DNA from: Blastococcus litoris
GTDB lineage: Bacteria; Actinomycetota; Actinomycetes; Mycobacteriales; Geodermatophilaceae
Direction: 5' to 3'
DNA length: 64,000 nt
Assembly: GCF_003075095.1 (NCBI RefSeq)
Contig: NZ_QCZF01000001.1
Location: forward strand, 682,001 to 746,000
A program made the position numbers and the translations under genes. The notes under the pieces are model-generated. The model worked only from the letters and a program-made list of their open reading frames with translations, had not been told where the DNA came from and did not search any database. Below are positions 1 to 7,741 of this stretch, piece after piece. Every line of letters starts with the position of its first letter. The stretch's first letter is position 1.

Positions 1-906
1 CTCTTCGGGTCCCAGAAGATCATCCCGGCGACGGTGTCGTTCGTCGACATCGCCGGCATCGTGCGCGGCGCCTCCGAGGGTGCCGGCCTGGGCAACAAGT
101 TCCTGGCCAACATCCGCGAGAGCGACGCGATCTGCCAGGTCATCCGGGTCTTCACCGACCCCGACGTCGTGCACGTCGACGGCAAGGTCAGCCCGTCCGA
201 CGACATCGAGACCATCAACACCGAACTCCTCCTGGCCGACCTGCAGACCCTCGAGAAGGCGATCCCGCGGCTCGAGAAGGAGATGCGCAAGGACAAGGAG
301 AAGGCCGAGCTGCACAGGGCGGCCGTCGAGGCGCAGCAGGTCCTGAACGAGGGCAGGACCTTGTTCGCCGCCGGCATCGACCCGGCGCCCCTGCGCGAGC
401 TCGGCCTGATGACCACCAAGCCGTTCCTCTACGTCTTCAACGTCGACGAGGAGGAGCTCGGCAACGAGGAGCTGATCGCCGAGCTGCGCGGCCTCGTGGC
501 ACCGGCCGAGGCGATCCTCATGGACGCCAAGATCGAGTCGGAGCTGGCCGAGCTCCCCGCCGAGGAGGCCGCCGAGCTGCTGGCCGGCATCGGGCAGGAC
601 GAGCCCGGTCTCGACCAGCTCGCCCGCGTCGGCTTCGCCACCCTGGGCCTGCAGACCTACCTGACAGCGGGCCCCAAGGAAGCGCGCGCCTGGACCATCC
701 CCGTCGGCGCGACCGCCCCGCAGGCGGCCGGAGTCATCCACACCGACTTCCAGCGCGGCTTCATCAAGGCCGAGATCGTCTCCTTCGACCAGCTCGTCGA
801 GGCAGGCTCCATGACCGAGGCCAAGTCCAAGGGCTGGGTCCGCATGGAGGGCAAGGACTACGTCATGCAGGACGGCGACGTCGTGGAGTTCCGCTTCAAC
901 GTCTGA
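1..906 (+). CDS. ychF: Redox-regulated ATPase YchF (5' end missing)
   Basis: C-terminal about 300 residues of the Obg-related GTPase/ATPase YchF (OLA1 family), a cytosolic ribosome-associated ATPase with a role in stress responses. The frame is open from base 1, beginning inside the P-loop domain. The switch region is visible ([21 protein letters not shown]), followed by the coiled-coil segment rich in Glu/Lys and the C-terminal TGS domain, which ends in the typical VEFRFNV. The first 60 to 70 residues with the Walker A motif lie outside the window. The gene ends with TGA, 14 nt before a convergent gene. Identification is firm from the family-specific motifs. Confidence 0.96.
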   Translation, partial: LFGSQKIIPATVSFVDIAGIVRGASEGAGLGNKFLANIRESDAICQVIRVFTDPDVVHVDGKVSPSDDIETINTELLLADLQTLEKAIPRLEKEMRKDKEKAELHRAAVEAQQVLNEGRTLFAAGIDPAPLRELGLMTTKPFLYVFNVDEEELGNEELIAELRGLVAPAEAILMDAKIESELAELPAEEAAELLAGIGQDEPGLDQLARVGFATLGLQTYLTAGPKEARAWTIPVGATAPQAAGVIHTDFQRGFIKAEIVSFDQLVEAGSMTEAKSKGWVRMEGKDYVMQDGDVVEFRFNV

Positions 907-919
907 CCGGGGCTCGGCG

Positions 920-2104
920 TCACACCCGGCCGCGCAGGATGCGGCGCCAGTAGACCTGCGGCAGCCCGTAGCGGTCGAAGAACCACTGCCAGCGGCGGGG
1001 CACGAACGGGTCGAGGAACGGCACCGACGGGCTCGGCCGGCCGTCGCGGTCGACCTCGTTCAGCATCAGCTTCCGCCGCCCGACGGTGATCGGCATGACC
1101 GTGTAGCCGTCGTACCGGTGGAGCTCCTTCCCCTTCTGCGCGGCCGCGAGGTTCTTGGACAGCACGTTCACCTGCTTGCGCAGTGCGCCGCCCGAGGGGC
1201 GGGTGGCGAGGTCCGCCGCGTCGCCGATCGCCCACACCGACGGGTGCCGGCGGGAGCGCAGCGTCTCCGGGTCGACGTCCACCAGGCCGGGGGAGGAGTC
1301 GGCCGCCAGACCGGCCTCGGCGATCCATGCCGGCGCCCGGTAGTGCGGCACCGCGTGCGCGAAGGTGACGTCCTCGAGCACGCGCCGTCCTGCGGGGGAA
1401 GCGACCGTCAGGGCGTGGGTGTCCCAGTCCACCCGCTCGACCCGCGCCTCGCGGAGCACGTCGACGCCGTATCCGGCGAAGGTCTCCTCCAGGTAGCGGT
1501 CGGCCTCCGGGATCCCCGTCGCGGTCGCCGCCGGCAGGACGAGCCGCACGTCGAGGTCGGCCAGCACCCCGGCCCGCCGCCAGTGGTCGCACGCCATGAG
1601 CAGCGGCTTCAGCGCCGTCGGCGCGCACGACGCCGGCTCCGGCGGCACCGTGAACACGACGGTCCCGCTGCGGAGGGGTGCCAGCCGCTGCCACACCACC
1701 GGCGTGCTGCCCGGGACGTACGAGGAGGCCGCCCAGCCGTCGGCGTACGCCTGCTGCAGGCCCGGCGTCGCGTCCCAGTCCTCGACCAGCCCCGGGCAGA
1801 GGACCAGCGTCGAGCAGCCCAGCGTCCGGCCACCCCGCGTGCGGACGGTCAGCGCGTCGGCGTCGACGGCCACCACGCTGTCGCGGACCCAGGTGCACCC
1901 GTCGGGCACCACCTCTGCCATGGGGCGTTCCAGGTCGGTCATCGACGCCTCGCCGCCGGCGACGTAGTTCAGCAGCGGCTTGTACCGGTGCACCGGCTGG
2001 GGAGCCACCACGGTGACGTCCCGGACGCCGTCGCGCAGCAACCGCGCGGCCAACGAGATCCCCGCGTTGCCCCCGCCGACGATCAGCACCTCTGCACGTC
2101 CCAC
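920..2104 (-). CDS. SQR-like FAD-dependent NAD(P)/quinone oxidoreductase
   Basis: 394-residue flavoprotein of the sulfide:quinone oxidoreductase / type II NADH dehydrogenase fold. The N-terminal dinucleotide-binding motif (VLIVGGGNAGIS) lies at residues 5-16. A segment with CAPTALKPLLMACDHW in the middle resembles the cysteine-bearing region of SQRs, and the second FAD motif (WAIGDAADLA) is near the C-terminus. The GTG start at 2104 is chosen because AGGGGA lies 7 nt upstream and the FAD motif follows at once; the open frame upstream is a shadow of the sigma-factor gene. It is the third gene of a minus-strand group behind an ECF41 sigma factor, where oxidoreductases are common partners. The substrate is not known, and sulfide oxidation is only one possibility. 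Confidence 0.8.
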   Translation of the reverse strand: MGRAEVLIVGGGNAGISLAARLLRDGVRDVTVVAPQPVHRYKPLLNYVAGGEASMTDLERPMAEVVPDGCTWVRDSVVAVDADALTVRTRGGRTLGCSTLVLCPGLVEDWDATPGLQQAYADGWAASSYVPGSTPVVWQRLAPLRSGTVVFTVPPEPASCAPTALKPLLMACDHWRRAGVLADLDVRLVLPAATATGIPEADRYLEETFAGYGVDVLREARVERVDWDTHALTVASPAGRRVLEDVTFAHAVPHYRAPAWIAEAGLAADSSPGLVDVDPETLRSRRHPSVWAIGDAADLATRPSGGALRKQVNVLSKNLAAAQKGKELHRYDGYTVMPITVGRRKLMLNEVDRDGRPSPSVPFLDPFVPRRWQWFFDRYGLPQVYWRRILRGRV

Positions 2105-2136
2105 ATCCGCTCCCCTGGAGAGGGCCACGGACTCCG

Positions 2137-3006
2137 TCAACGCCGCAGCTCGGCCACCTCGTCCAGCCTGCCCAGCTTCTGCGGGTTCCGCATGGCGTAC
2201 ATCCGGGTGATCCGGCCGCCCTCCACGACGAACGTGATCGCGGTGTCGAACTCGCCGCCGGGGTCGATCCGGGCGGCGACGGCTCCGTTGACCAGCGGCG
2301 TGGTGATCTCCACCCGGGGCACTAGCTCCGCGAACCGGGACAGCGCGTTGACCACCCGCGCCCGGCCGGTGAACGGCCGCAGCGCGGCAGGGGCCAGCCC
2401 GCCACCGTCCGCGACGACGACGACGTCGGGCGCCAGCACGTCCAGCAGCCCCTGCACGTCGCCGGCGGTGAGCGCGGCGAGGAACCGGTCCACGACCTGC
2501 TGCTGCTCGGCCCGGCTCACCACCATCCGGGGACGCCGCGCCGCCACGTGGCCACGCGCCCGGTGCGCGATCTGCCGCACCGCCGCGCCCGACTTGCCGA
2601 CGGCCTCGGCGATCTCGTCGTACGGCACGTCGAACACCTCGTGCAGCACGAGCACGGCCCGCTCGGTCGGGGCCAGCGTCTCCAGCACCGTCAGCATCGC
2701 GATCGAGACGCTCTCCGCCAGCTCGACGTCCTCGGCGACGTCGGGACTGGTCAGCAGCGGCTCGGGCAGCCACTCGCCCACGTAGTCCTCCCGGCGCCGC
2801 GCCACGGTGCGCAGCCGGTTGAGCGCCTGCCGCGTGACGATGCGCACCAGGTAGGCCCGCGGGTCCCGCACCACCGACCGGTCCGCCTCGGCCCACCGCA
2901 GCCAGGTCTCCTGCACCACGTCGTCGGCATCGGCGGCGGAGCCGAGCATCTCGTAGGCGACGGTGAACAGCAGGCTGCGGTGGGCCAGGAACGGGTCGTC
3001 GGTCAT
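2137..3006 (-). CDS. ECF41-family RNA polymerase sigma factor with SnoaL-like C-terminal domain
   Basis: 289-residue extracytoplasmic-function sigma factor. Residues 1-75 form region 2 (ADADDVVQETWLRW), about 110-165 form region 4 (LAPTERAVLVLHEVFDVPYDEIA), and the rest is a SnoaL/NTF2-like extension. Three ECF41 hallmarks are visible: WLPEPL in the linker, DGGG in the extension, and NPQKL near the C-terminus (NPDKL-type). In this family the extension takes over the anti-sigma role and modulates activity, so no separate anti-sigma factor is expected. The ATG at 3006 overlaps the stop of the upstream AhpD-like gene (ATGA), implying co-transcription. Its own target promoter is probably the ECF41 motif in front of that gene, making it autoregulated. 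Confidence 0.93.
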   Translation of the reverse strand: MTDDPFLAHRSLLFTVAYEMLGSAADADDVVQETWLRWAEADRSVVRDPRAYLVRIVTRQALNRLRTVARRREDYVGEWLPEPLLTSPDVAEDVELAESVSIAMLTVLETLAPTERAVLVLHEVFDVPYDEIAEAVGKSGAAVRQIAHRARGHVAARRPRMVVSRAEQQQVVDRFLAALTAGDVQGLLDVLAPDVVVVADGGGLAPAALRPFTGRARVVNALSRFAELVPRVEITTPLVNGAVAARIDPGGEFDTAITFVVEGGRITRMYAMRNPQKLGRLDEVAELRR

Positions 3007-3596
3007 GCCGAGGCGACGCCGTCCGACGTCCGGGCGGCGAGCGGCGGCAGACCGCAGGACGCCGCGAACTCCTGCGACCGGATGCCGAGTGCGACGTTCC
3101 CCCGGGCGCTGGAGTTCATGAAGCCGACCCTGCCGGTCAGCTCCACGAGCGCGGCGGGGCCCAGGTCCTCGAGCAGCGCTGCCGTCATCTCGTCGGTCAC
3201 GGCCGGCGGCGTCCGGCTCATCGCCTCGGCGTACTCCATCACCCGCCGCTCCACGGGCGTGAAGACGGTCGACTGCCGCCACCGCGGCACCTCCCGGGCC
3301 TTGGCCTCGTCCAGCCCGCGGTCGTGGGTCATGAAGTAGTGCAGGTCGAGGCAGAAGCTGCAGCCGATCGCGCCGGCGGCGGCCATCGACGCGAACGACG
3401 CCAGGTTCGGGTCCAGCCGGTTCCACGAGTCGACCTTGCGCCCGAACGACATCGAGTCCTTCAGGACGGCGGGGTAGTGCCACAGCACGCCGGCGCCGTC
3501 GGGCACCTGGCCGAGCATCTTCTTGCTGATCGCCGTGAGCAGGGCCCCGTAGACGCCGGTGATCCGGGTCGGGGGTACCCGGGTGCTGTTCGCCAT
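3003..3596 (-). CDS. Carboxymuconolactone decarboxylase / AhpD-like protein (ECF41 partner)
   Basis: 197-residue AhpD-fold protein with the redox-type CxxCxxxH motif (GCSFCLDLHYF, residues about 80-90) typical of peroxidase-related members. Carboxymuconolactone decarboxylase-like proteins are the classical genomic partners and direct targets of ECF41 sigma factors (the COE genes: carboxymuconolactone decarboxylase, oxidoreductase, epimerase). The ATG at 3596 has a strong GGAGGA 4 nt upstream. The 3' end overlaps the sigma-factor start by 4 nt. It is preceded by an ECF41-type promoter. A role in thiol-peroxide or quinone stress defence is inferred; the real substrate is unknown. Confidence 0.9.
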   Translation of the reverse strand: MANSTRVPPTRITGVYGALLTAISKKMLGQVPDGAGVLWHYPAVLKDSMSFGRKVDSWNRLDPNLASFASMAAAGAIGCSFCLDLHYFMTHDRGLDEAKAREVPRWRQSTVFTPVERRVMEYAEAMSRTPPAVTDEMTAALLEDLGPAALVELTGRVGFMNSSARGNVALGIRSQEFAASCGLPPLAARTSDGVASA

Positions 3597-3631
3597 GTCT
3601 CCTCCAGGTCGGTCGGTGCGTTCGACATGGA

Positions 3632-3658
3632 GACACCGGCCGGTGCCCGGGTGTGACA
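3632..3658 (-). promoter_or_regulatory. ECF41-type promoter (TGTCACA-N16-TGTC)
   Basis: On the minus strand TGTCACA (3658-3652) is followed, after exactly 16 nt, by TGTC (3635-3632). This is close to the published ECF41 target consensus (TGTCACA, 16 nt, CGTC), with one mismatch in the -10 element. The inferred start site near 3625 leaves a short leader containing the GGAGGA ribosome site of the AhpD-like gene at 3596. Position and direction fit autoregulation of the AhpD-sigma-SQR operon. Confidence 0.75.
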
Positions 3659-3667
3659 CCCGCCTGG

Positions 3668-4222
3668 TCAGACCGACCCGAGGAAGCGGCCGACGATCGC
3701 CGCCCACCGCTCGCGCGCTGCCTCGTTCAGCTCCGGCGTCGCCAGGCCCATGTGCTGCACCACGAGCGATGCCGTCCCGTTCTTCTTCGGCTCGCCGATG
3801 ACGACGACCGCGGAGCCGTCCCTGGCCTTGGCCCGCCAGCTGATCCGGCGCTCGGTCCCGCTGACCCGGGGCGCCTCCCCGACGATCGCGAGCACCTCCT
3901 CGTCGCCGGCGGCGAAGGACTCCCACCGGTCCACCAGCTCGCGCATGCCGAGCGACGTCGACCGGCTGACGCTGGTCTGGAAGGTCCCGTCGGGCCGCTG
4001 CCCGGGGATCCGCCGGCCGATGTGCTGCTCGTAGGCGACGGTGACCGCCTGGGTCCACCAGCCGCGCTGGTCGAGCGTCGGGCCGATCTCCTCGTAGACC
4101 TGGAGCGCGATGGCCTTGTGGTCGAGGTGCTCCGCCCCGATGCGGTCCATGAACGCGAGCCACTCGTCCCACGTCCGGTTGGTGGCCCGCTCGACGGGCT
4201 TGATCCGCGCGTTCTCCGCCAC
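3668..4222 (-). CDS. DUF4287-type conserved protein with SRPBCC-like C-terminal part
   Basis: 184-residue cytosolic protein. Residues 10-80 match the DUF4287-type pattern (TWDEWLAFMDRIGAEHLDHK..., WWTQAVTVAYEQHIGRR). The remainder, with alternating beta-like segments, looks like a small AHSA1/SRPBCC domain. The GTG start at 4222 lies 3 nt after the stop of the upstream MORN-repeat gene, so the two are probably co-transcribed. No catalytic residues can be assigned. The TGTCACA promoter of the next operon begins 9 nt after its stop. Function unknown. Confidence 0.75.
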   Translation of the reverse strand: MAENARIKPVERATNRTWDEWLAFMDRIGAEHLDHKAIALQVYEEIGPTLDQRGWWTQAVTVAYEQHIGRRIPGQRPDGTFQTSVSRSTSLGMRELVDRWESFAAGDEEVLAIVGEAPRVSGTERRISWRAKARDGSAVVVIGEPKKNGTASLVVQHMGLATPELNEAARERWAAIVGRFLGSV

Positions 4223-4225
4223 GTC

Positions 4226-4456
4226 TCAGTCCGCCATCGTCGTGGTCTTGTACGGGGCGCCCGACCGGTCGTAGGTCGTCCACTCCCCGGTCTGCCGGCC
4301 CCGGTCGAACGAGCCCGAGCGCAGCATGGTGCCGTCGAGCCGGAACCACTCCCAGTAGCCGTGCGGCTGACCGTCCAGCACGGGCCCGCGGGCGCGGATC
4401 GAGCCGTCGCGGTGCCGCTCGACGTGGTCGCCGTCGGTGAAGTCGGCCTGAGGCAT
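4226..4456 (-). CDS. Small MORN-repeat (YwqK-like) protein
   Basis: 76-residue protein built from short MORN-type repeats: G-x-Y/W-E-W-F/Y units such as GYWEWFRLDGTMLRSG and GEWTTYDRSG. Such proteins are often annotated as YwqK-family antitoxin components, but no toxin partner is visible here and that label is weak. The ATG at 4456 is the first possible start. It is separated by 3 nt from the downstream DUF4287-type gene. It is divergent from the PspC-domain gene; the 116 nt between them must hold both promoters. Confidence 0.7.
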   Translation of the reverse strand: MPQADFTDGDHVERHRDGSIRARGPVLDGQPHGYWEWFRLDGTMLRSGSFDRGRQTGEWTTYDRSGAPYKTTTMAD

Positions 4457-4572
4457 GCGGAGATGAGAGCACGGGCCGCTGACGGAGGGCCACCACCCTG
4501 ACCTGGGAACCAGGGTCGGATCCGGGGGTCACCTGATGTCCCCGCGACGCCCCCCGCGGCAGGCTCGTGGCC

Positions 4573-4914
4573 ATGACGAACGCAGTCCCGCCCACCCCGC
4601 CCATCGACCAGCCCGCGCCGGAGCAGCCCCGCCCGGCCCGGCCCCAGCTCAGCCGCAGCGGTACCGACCGCATGGTCGGCGGCGTCGCCGGCGGCCTCGC
4701 CGAGTACAGCGGCATCGACGCCGTCCTCTGGCGGGTCGGCTTCGTCGGCCTCACCGTCGCGGGCGGTGCCGGCGTCCTGATCTACCTGCTGCTGTGGGTG
4801 CTCATGCCCTCCGGCCCGATGCGCCCGGGGGAAGAGCCCAGCCCGCTCGAGCAGCTCGTGGCCCGGATCCACGCCCGGCTCTCGGGAGCGCGCGCGAGCA
4901 CCCCCGGCGCCTGA
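4573..4914 (+). CDS. PspC-domain membrane protein
   Basis: 113-residue protein: a Pro-rich cytosolic N-terminus (residues 1-30), then a PspC domain (RMVGGVAGGLAEYSGIDAVLWRVGFV) with a hydrophobic segment at about 58-78 (VGLTVAGGAGVLIYLLLWVLMPS), and a short charged tail. PspC domains occur in envelope-stress proteins of the phage-shock system; here it stands alone without PspA. ATG 4573 is preferred over GTG 4567 because the GGCAGG-like site sits 9 nt upstream of the ATG and only 3 nt from the GTG. Role in membrane stress is inferred. Confidence 0.85.
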   Translation: MTNAVPPTPPIDQPAPEQPRPARPQLSRSGTDRMVGGVAGGLAEYSGIDAVLWRVGFVGLTVAGGAGVLIYLLLWVLMPSGPMRPGEEPSPLEQLVARIHARLSGARASTPGA

Positions 4915-5004
4915 CGGGCAGCAGCGATGAGTAGCCGGTGGGACCGCAGTCCTCCTCCCGAGAGCCCGTGCGCAGCGCCCGTCGGGGCGCCGGAGGAGGA
5001 CGAC

Positions 5005-5634
5005 ATGGCGGACGCCGGGATCGCCGCGGCGGTCGGGGCCGAGCGACGTGCGCAGGTGCACCTCTACTCCTCGCTGTCGGAGGAGGAGTGGGACAGCCCG
5101 AGCCTGTGCGCCGGCTGGCGGGTCCGGGAGGTGCTCGCGCACGTCACGATGCCCTTCCGGTACTCGCTGCGCCGGGTCGGCTGGGAGCTCGCCAAGGCTC
5201 GGGGGAGCTTCGACCGCATGGCCGACCGCCGGGCACGCATCGACGCCCGCCAGCTGTCCAGCGCCCAGCTGTGGGAGTCGCTGCGCGACAACGTCGAGCA
5301 CCCCTGGACCCCGCCTGGCGGCGGACCCCTCGGCGCGCTGTCCCACGACGTCATCCACGGCCTGGACGTGTCCACCCCCCTGGGCCGGGACGACGTCGTC
5401 TCCCCGCAACGCGTCCGCCTGGTGCTCGGTGGGCTCCGCCCGAGGCAGGTCGCCTTCTTCGGCGTCGACCTCGACGGCGTGCAGCTCCGCGCCGACGACG
5501 TCGACTGGAGCCACGGCAGCGGCGAACCGGTCGAGGGGCGGGCGCAGGACCTGCTGCTGCTCGTGTGCGGGCGGCGCCTCCCCGCCGGGCGGCTGCGCGG
5601 ACCCGGGTCGGCGCGCTTCGCGCCGGTCGGCTGA
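5005..5634 (+). CDS. Maleylpyruvate isomerase N-terminal-domain (mycothiol-dependent, DinB-like) family protein
   Basis: 209-residue protein with the DinB-like four-helix MDMPI domain, recognisable from the segment LCAGWRVREVLAHVTMPFRY (residues 37-56) and the later GALSHDVIHGLDV with conserved His. The family includes mycothiol-dependent isomerases and transferases that coordinate metal by three histidines (H51, H115 and H119 are candidates). The start at 5005 is preferred over 4927 because GGAGGAGGA lies immediately upstream. The substrate cannot be told from sequence. mshB, for mycothiol synthesis, lies elsewhere in this window, consistent with the cofactor being available. Confidence 0.8.
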   Translation: MADAGIAAAVGAERRAQVHLYSSLSEEEWDSPSLCAGWRVREVLAHVTMPFRYSLRRVGWELAKARGSFDRMADRRARIDARQLSSAQLWESLRDNVEHPWTPPGGGPLGALSHDVIHGLDVSTPLGRDDVVSPQRVRLVLGGLRPRQVAFFGVDLDGVQLRADDVDWSHGSGEPVEGRAQDLLLLVCGRRLPAGRLRGPGSARFAPVG

Positions 5635-5710
5635 GCGCACCGCGGCCGAAACCCTCCCCGAACCGGCCCCCGATCCGCGAGACTCCGCGTCGACCACCGG
5701 GAGGACGTGG

Positions 5711-6294
5711 ATGACCGGCAACAGCAACTACGTCGCCGAGCTGCAGTTCGGGGCGCCGAAGATCGACGAGGACGCCTTCGTGGCGCCCACCGCGGTGGTG
5801 GTCGGCGCCGTCACCCTCGGCTCGCGCGCCAGCATCTGGTACGGCGCCATCGCCCGCGCCGACGAGGAGGTGATCGTCATCGGGCCGGACTCCAACATCC
5901 AGGACGGCTGCAGCCTGCACTCCGACCCGGCTCCCCGCTGCTGGTCGGCCGCGGGGTCACCGTGGGGCACCGGGTCGTGCTGCACGGGGCCCGGGTCGAC
6001 GACGACGTCCTCGTCGGCATGGGCAGCGTCGTGATGAACGGCGCGCACATCGGCGCGGGCTCGATCGTCGCCGCCGGCGCGGTCGTCACGCCGGGCACGA
6101 CGGTGCCGCCCGGCCCGGTCGTGGCAGGCGTCCCGGCGAAGGTCGTCCGGCAGGCCACGGACGACGACCTCGCGCACATCCGCGCCAACGCGGAGAGCTA
6201 CACCTCACGCCTGCCCGCCGCGCGGAAGGTCCGGCCGGTCGTCCGCCGTCCGCTGCCCCCGGCGGGCACCTTCTTCGGCGACGGCATGCCGTGA
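5711..6294 (+). pseudogene. Gamma-carbonic-anhydrase-family protein gene with a -1 frameshift
   Basis: The frame starting at ATG 5711 (GGGAGGAC upstream) encodes the first half of a left-handed beta-helix gamma-carbonic anhydrase-like protein (VAPTAVVVGAVTLG, SIWYGAIARAD, SNIQDGCSLHSDP). The second half (GVTVGHRVVLHGARVDDDVLVGMGS..., VAGVPAKVVRQ) is in a different frame up to 6294. The switch falls at the CCC run 5926-5928, where one extra C would restore a continuous ORF of about 195 residues with all three zinc-ligand His. It is either a recent inactivating deletion or a base-calling error in a homopolymer. The GTGA overlap with the next gene is intact. Confidence 0.85.
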
Positions 6295-6506
6295 CCGGTC
6301 CCCGCCCCTCCGAGGAGGACGTCGACCCCGACGACGCGCAGGCGCTGTCGCGGGCCACGGGCGGCGGCCCGAGCGACGAACCCGACGCCGGCGCCACCAC
6401 GGGCACCGGCGAGTCGGAGATGTTCGTCGGCCGGGTGGCCGGTCAGGACGTCGGCTACGCGGGCGAGACCGGCGCCGAGCGACGGGCCGCGGCTCAGGAG
6501 GACTGA
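6291..6506 (+). CDS. Small acidic hypothetical protein
   Basis: 71-residue hydrophilic, acidic protein rich in Gly, Glu, Asp and Ala (EEDVDPDDAQAL, MFVGRVAGQDVGYAG) with no signal peptide or membrane segment. It starts at GTG 6291, overlapping the stop of the carbonic anhydrase-like gene by 4 nt, so it is translationally coupled to it. Its 3' end overlaps a convergent MFS gene by 13 nt. I do not recognise a family. Intact coupling and codon usage similar to neighbours support it being real. Confidence 0.6.
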   Translation: MTGPRPSEEDVDPDDAQALSRATGGGPSDEPDAGATTGTGESEMFVGRVAGQDVGYAGETGAERRAAAQED

Positions 6507-7729
6507 GCCGCCGCGCGGTCCACCGGCCGCATGGCCAGGGCAGCCGCGAGGCCGGCAGCCAGCACGCCCGCGGTCACGGCGAAGGCCACCTGGTACGAGG
6601 CCACGTCGGTCAGCCACCCGGCGACCAGCGGCCCGCCGATCGCCCCCAGGTCCGCCGACATCTGGAAGACCGCGACCACCCGGCCCCCACGCGCCGGGCT
6701 GACATCCCCCACCAGCGCGGCGGGTGCGCTGGCCAGCAGCGACGCCGCCAGCCCGAACAGCGCCATGGAGAACAGGAACGCCCCGATCGCCGGGGGCAGC
6801 ACGAGGACGGCGATCGAGGCGGTCGCCGTCGCCGAGCCCAGCACCAGCGACGGTCGCCGTCCCCAGCCGTCGACCAGCCGGCCCGACCGGAGCAGGCCCA
6901 GCGCCTGGGCCAGGGAGCCGGCCAGCAGGCCGGCGCCCGCCCAGGCCACGGTGCGCCCCAGCTCCTCGGTCACGTAGAGGGGCACCAGCGAGTTGCGGAC
7001 GCCGAAGAGCACCCAGCCGACGCCGAAGTTCGCGACCAGCGCCGCGACGTAGGCACGGGAACGCAGCGCCGTGCGGAGCCCGACGGGGCCGGCGTCCAGG
7101 TCGGGGCCGGCCGCCACCGGGTCCGCTCCCGGATCGGTGGCGGAAGGCACCGTCCGCAGCATGGCGACGGCTACCGCGCCGGCCACCAGGAGGAACCCGG
7201 CGTACAGGAAGAACGGCAGCCGCGGGGAGAGCTCGGCGAGCAGCCCCCCGGCCGCCGGCCCCGCGATGCCGCCGAGGATGAAGCCCCCCTGCCAGGTCGC
7301 TGCCGCCCGGCCCCGGTGGGTGCGGGGCGCGACCCGCAGGAGCAGGGAGAGCGCCGAGACGGTGAACATTGCGCTGCCGACCCCGCCCGCGGCACGCAGG
7401 GCGAGGAACACCGGGAAGTTGCCGGCCAGCCCGGCCAGCCCGGTGGTGACGGCGACGATCAGCAGGCCGGCTGCGAGCACCAGCCGCTCACCGAACCGCT
7501 CGACCAGCGTGCCGCCGCTGAACGCCGACACGAAGCGGAAGAACGCGAAGGCGCTGACGGCCAGCCCGACCGCCGTCGTCCCCACCCCGAACGCCCGGGC
7601 GAACAGGGGGATGGCCGGGGCCACGATGCCGAAGCCGAGGGCCACCACGAACGCGATGACGGCGAGCACCCCGACCTCGCGCGGCAGCTCACCCCGCCCG
7701 AGAAGTCGCACGGGGAGCGATCCTCGCAC
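6494..7729 (-). CDS. MFS transporter
   Basis: 411-residue major facilitator superfamily protein with about 12 hydrophobic segments (for example VGVLAVIAFVVALGFGIVAPAIPLF near the N-terminus, consistent with TM1) and an MFS loop 2-3 region (GGTLVERFGERLVLAAG). Most similar in style to DHA1-type drug exporters; the substrate is unknown. It lies 12 nt after the stop of the succinate dehydrogenase iron-sulfur gene on the same strand and may be read through from that operon. Start is uncertain: GTG 7729 gives the longest form, GTG 7711 has an AGGA 9 nt upstream. Confidence 0.88.
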   Translation of the reverse strand: MRGSLPVRLLGRGELPREVGVLAVIAFVVALGFGIVAPAIPLFARAFGVGTTAVGLAVSAFAFFRFVSAFSGGTLVERFGERLVLAAGLLIVAVTTGLAGLAGNFPVFLALRAAGGVGSAMFTVSALSLLLRVAPRTHRGRAAATWQGGFILGGIAGPAAGGLLAELSPRLPFFLYAGFLLVAGAVAVAMLRTVPSATDPGADPVAAGPDLDAGPVGLRTALRSRAYVAALVANFGVGWVLFGVRNSLVPLYVTEELGRTVAWAGAGLLAGSLAQALGLLRSGRLVDGWGRRPSLVLGSATATASIAVLVLPPAIGAFLFSMALFGLAASLLASAPAALVGDVSPARGGRVVAVFQMSADLGAIGGPLVAGWLTDVASYQVAFAVTAGVLAAGLAAALAMRPVDRAAAQSS

Positions 7730-7741
7730 CCCGGCGGGAGG

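Noticed and set aside
4226-4456. Toxin-antitoxin system based on the YwqK-like name
   Set aside because: Only a MORN-repeat protein is present; the adjacent DUF4287-type gene has no toxin features.
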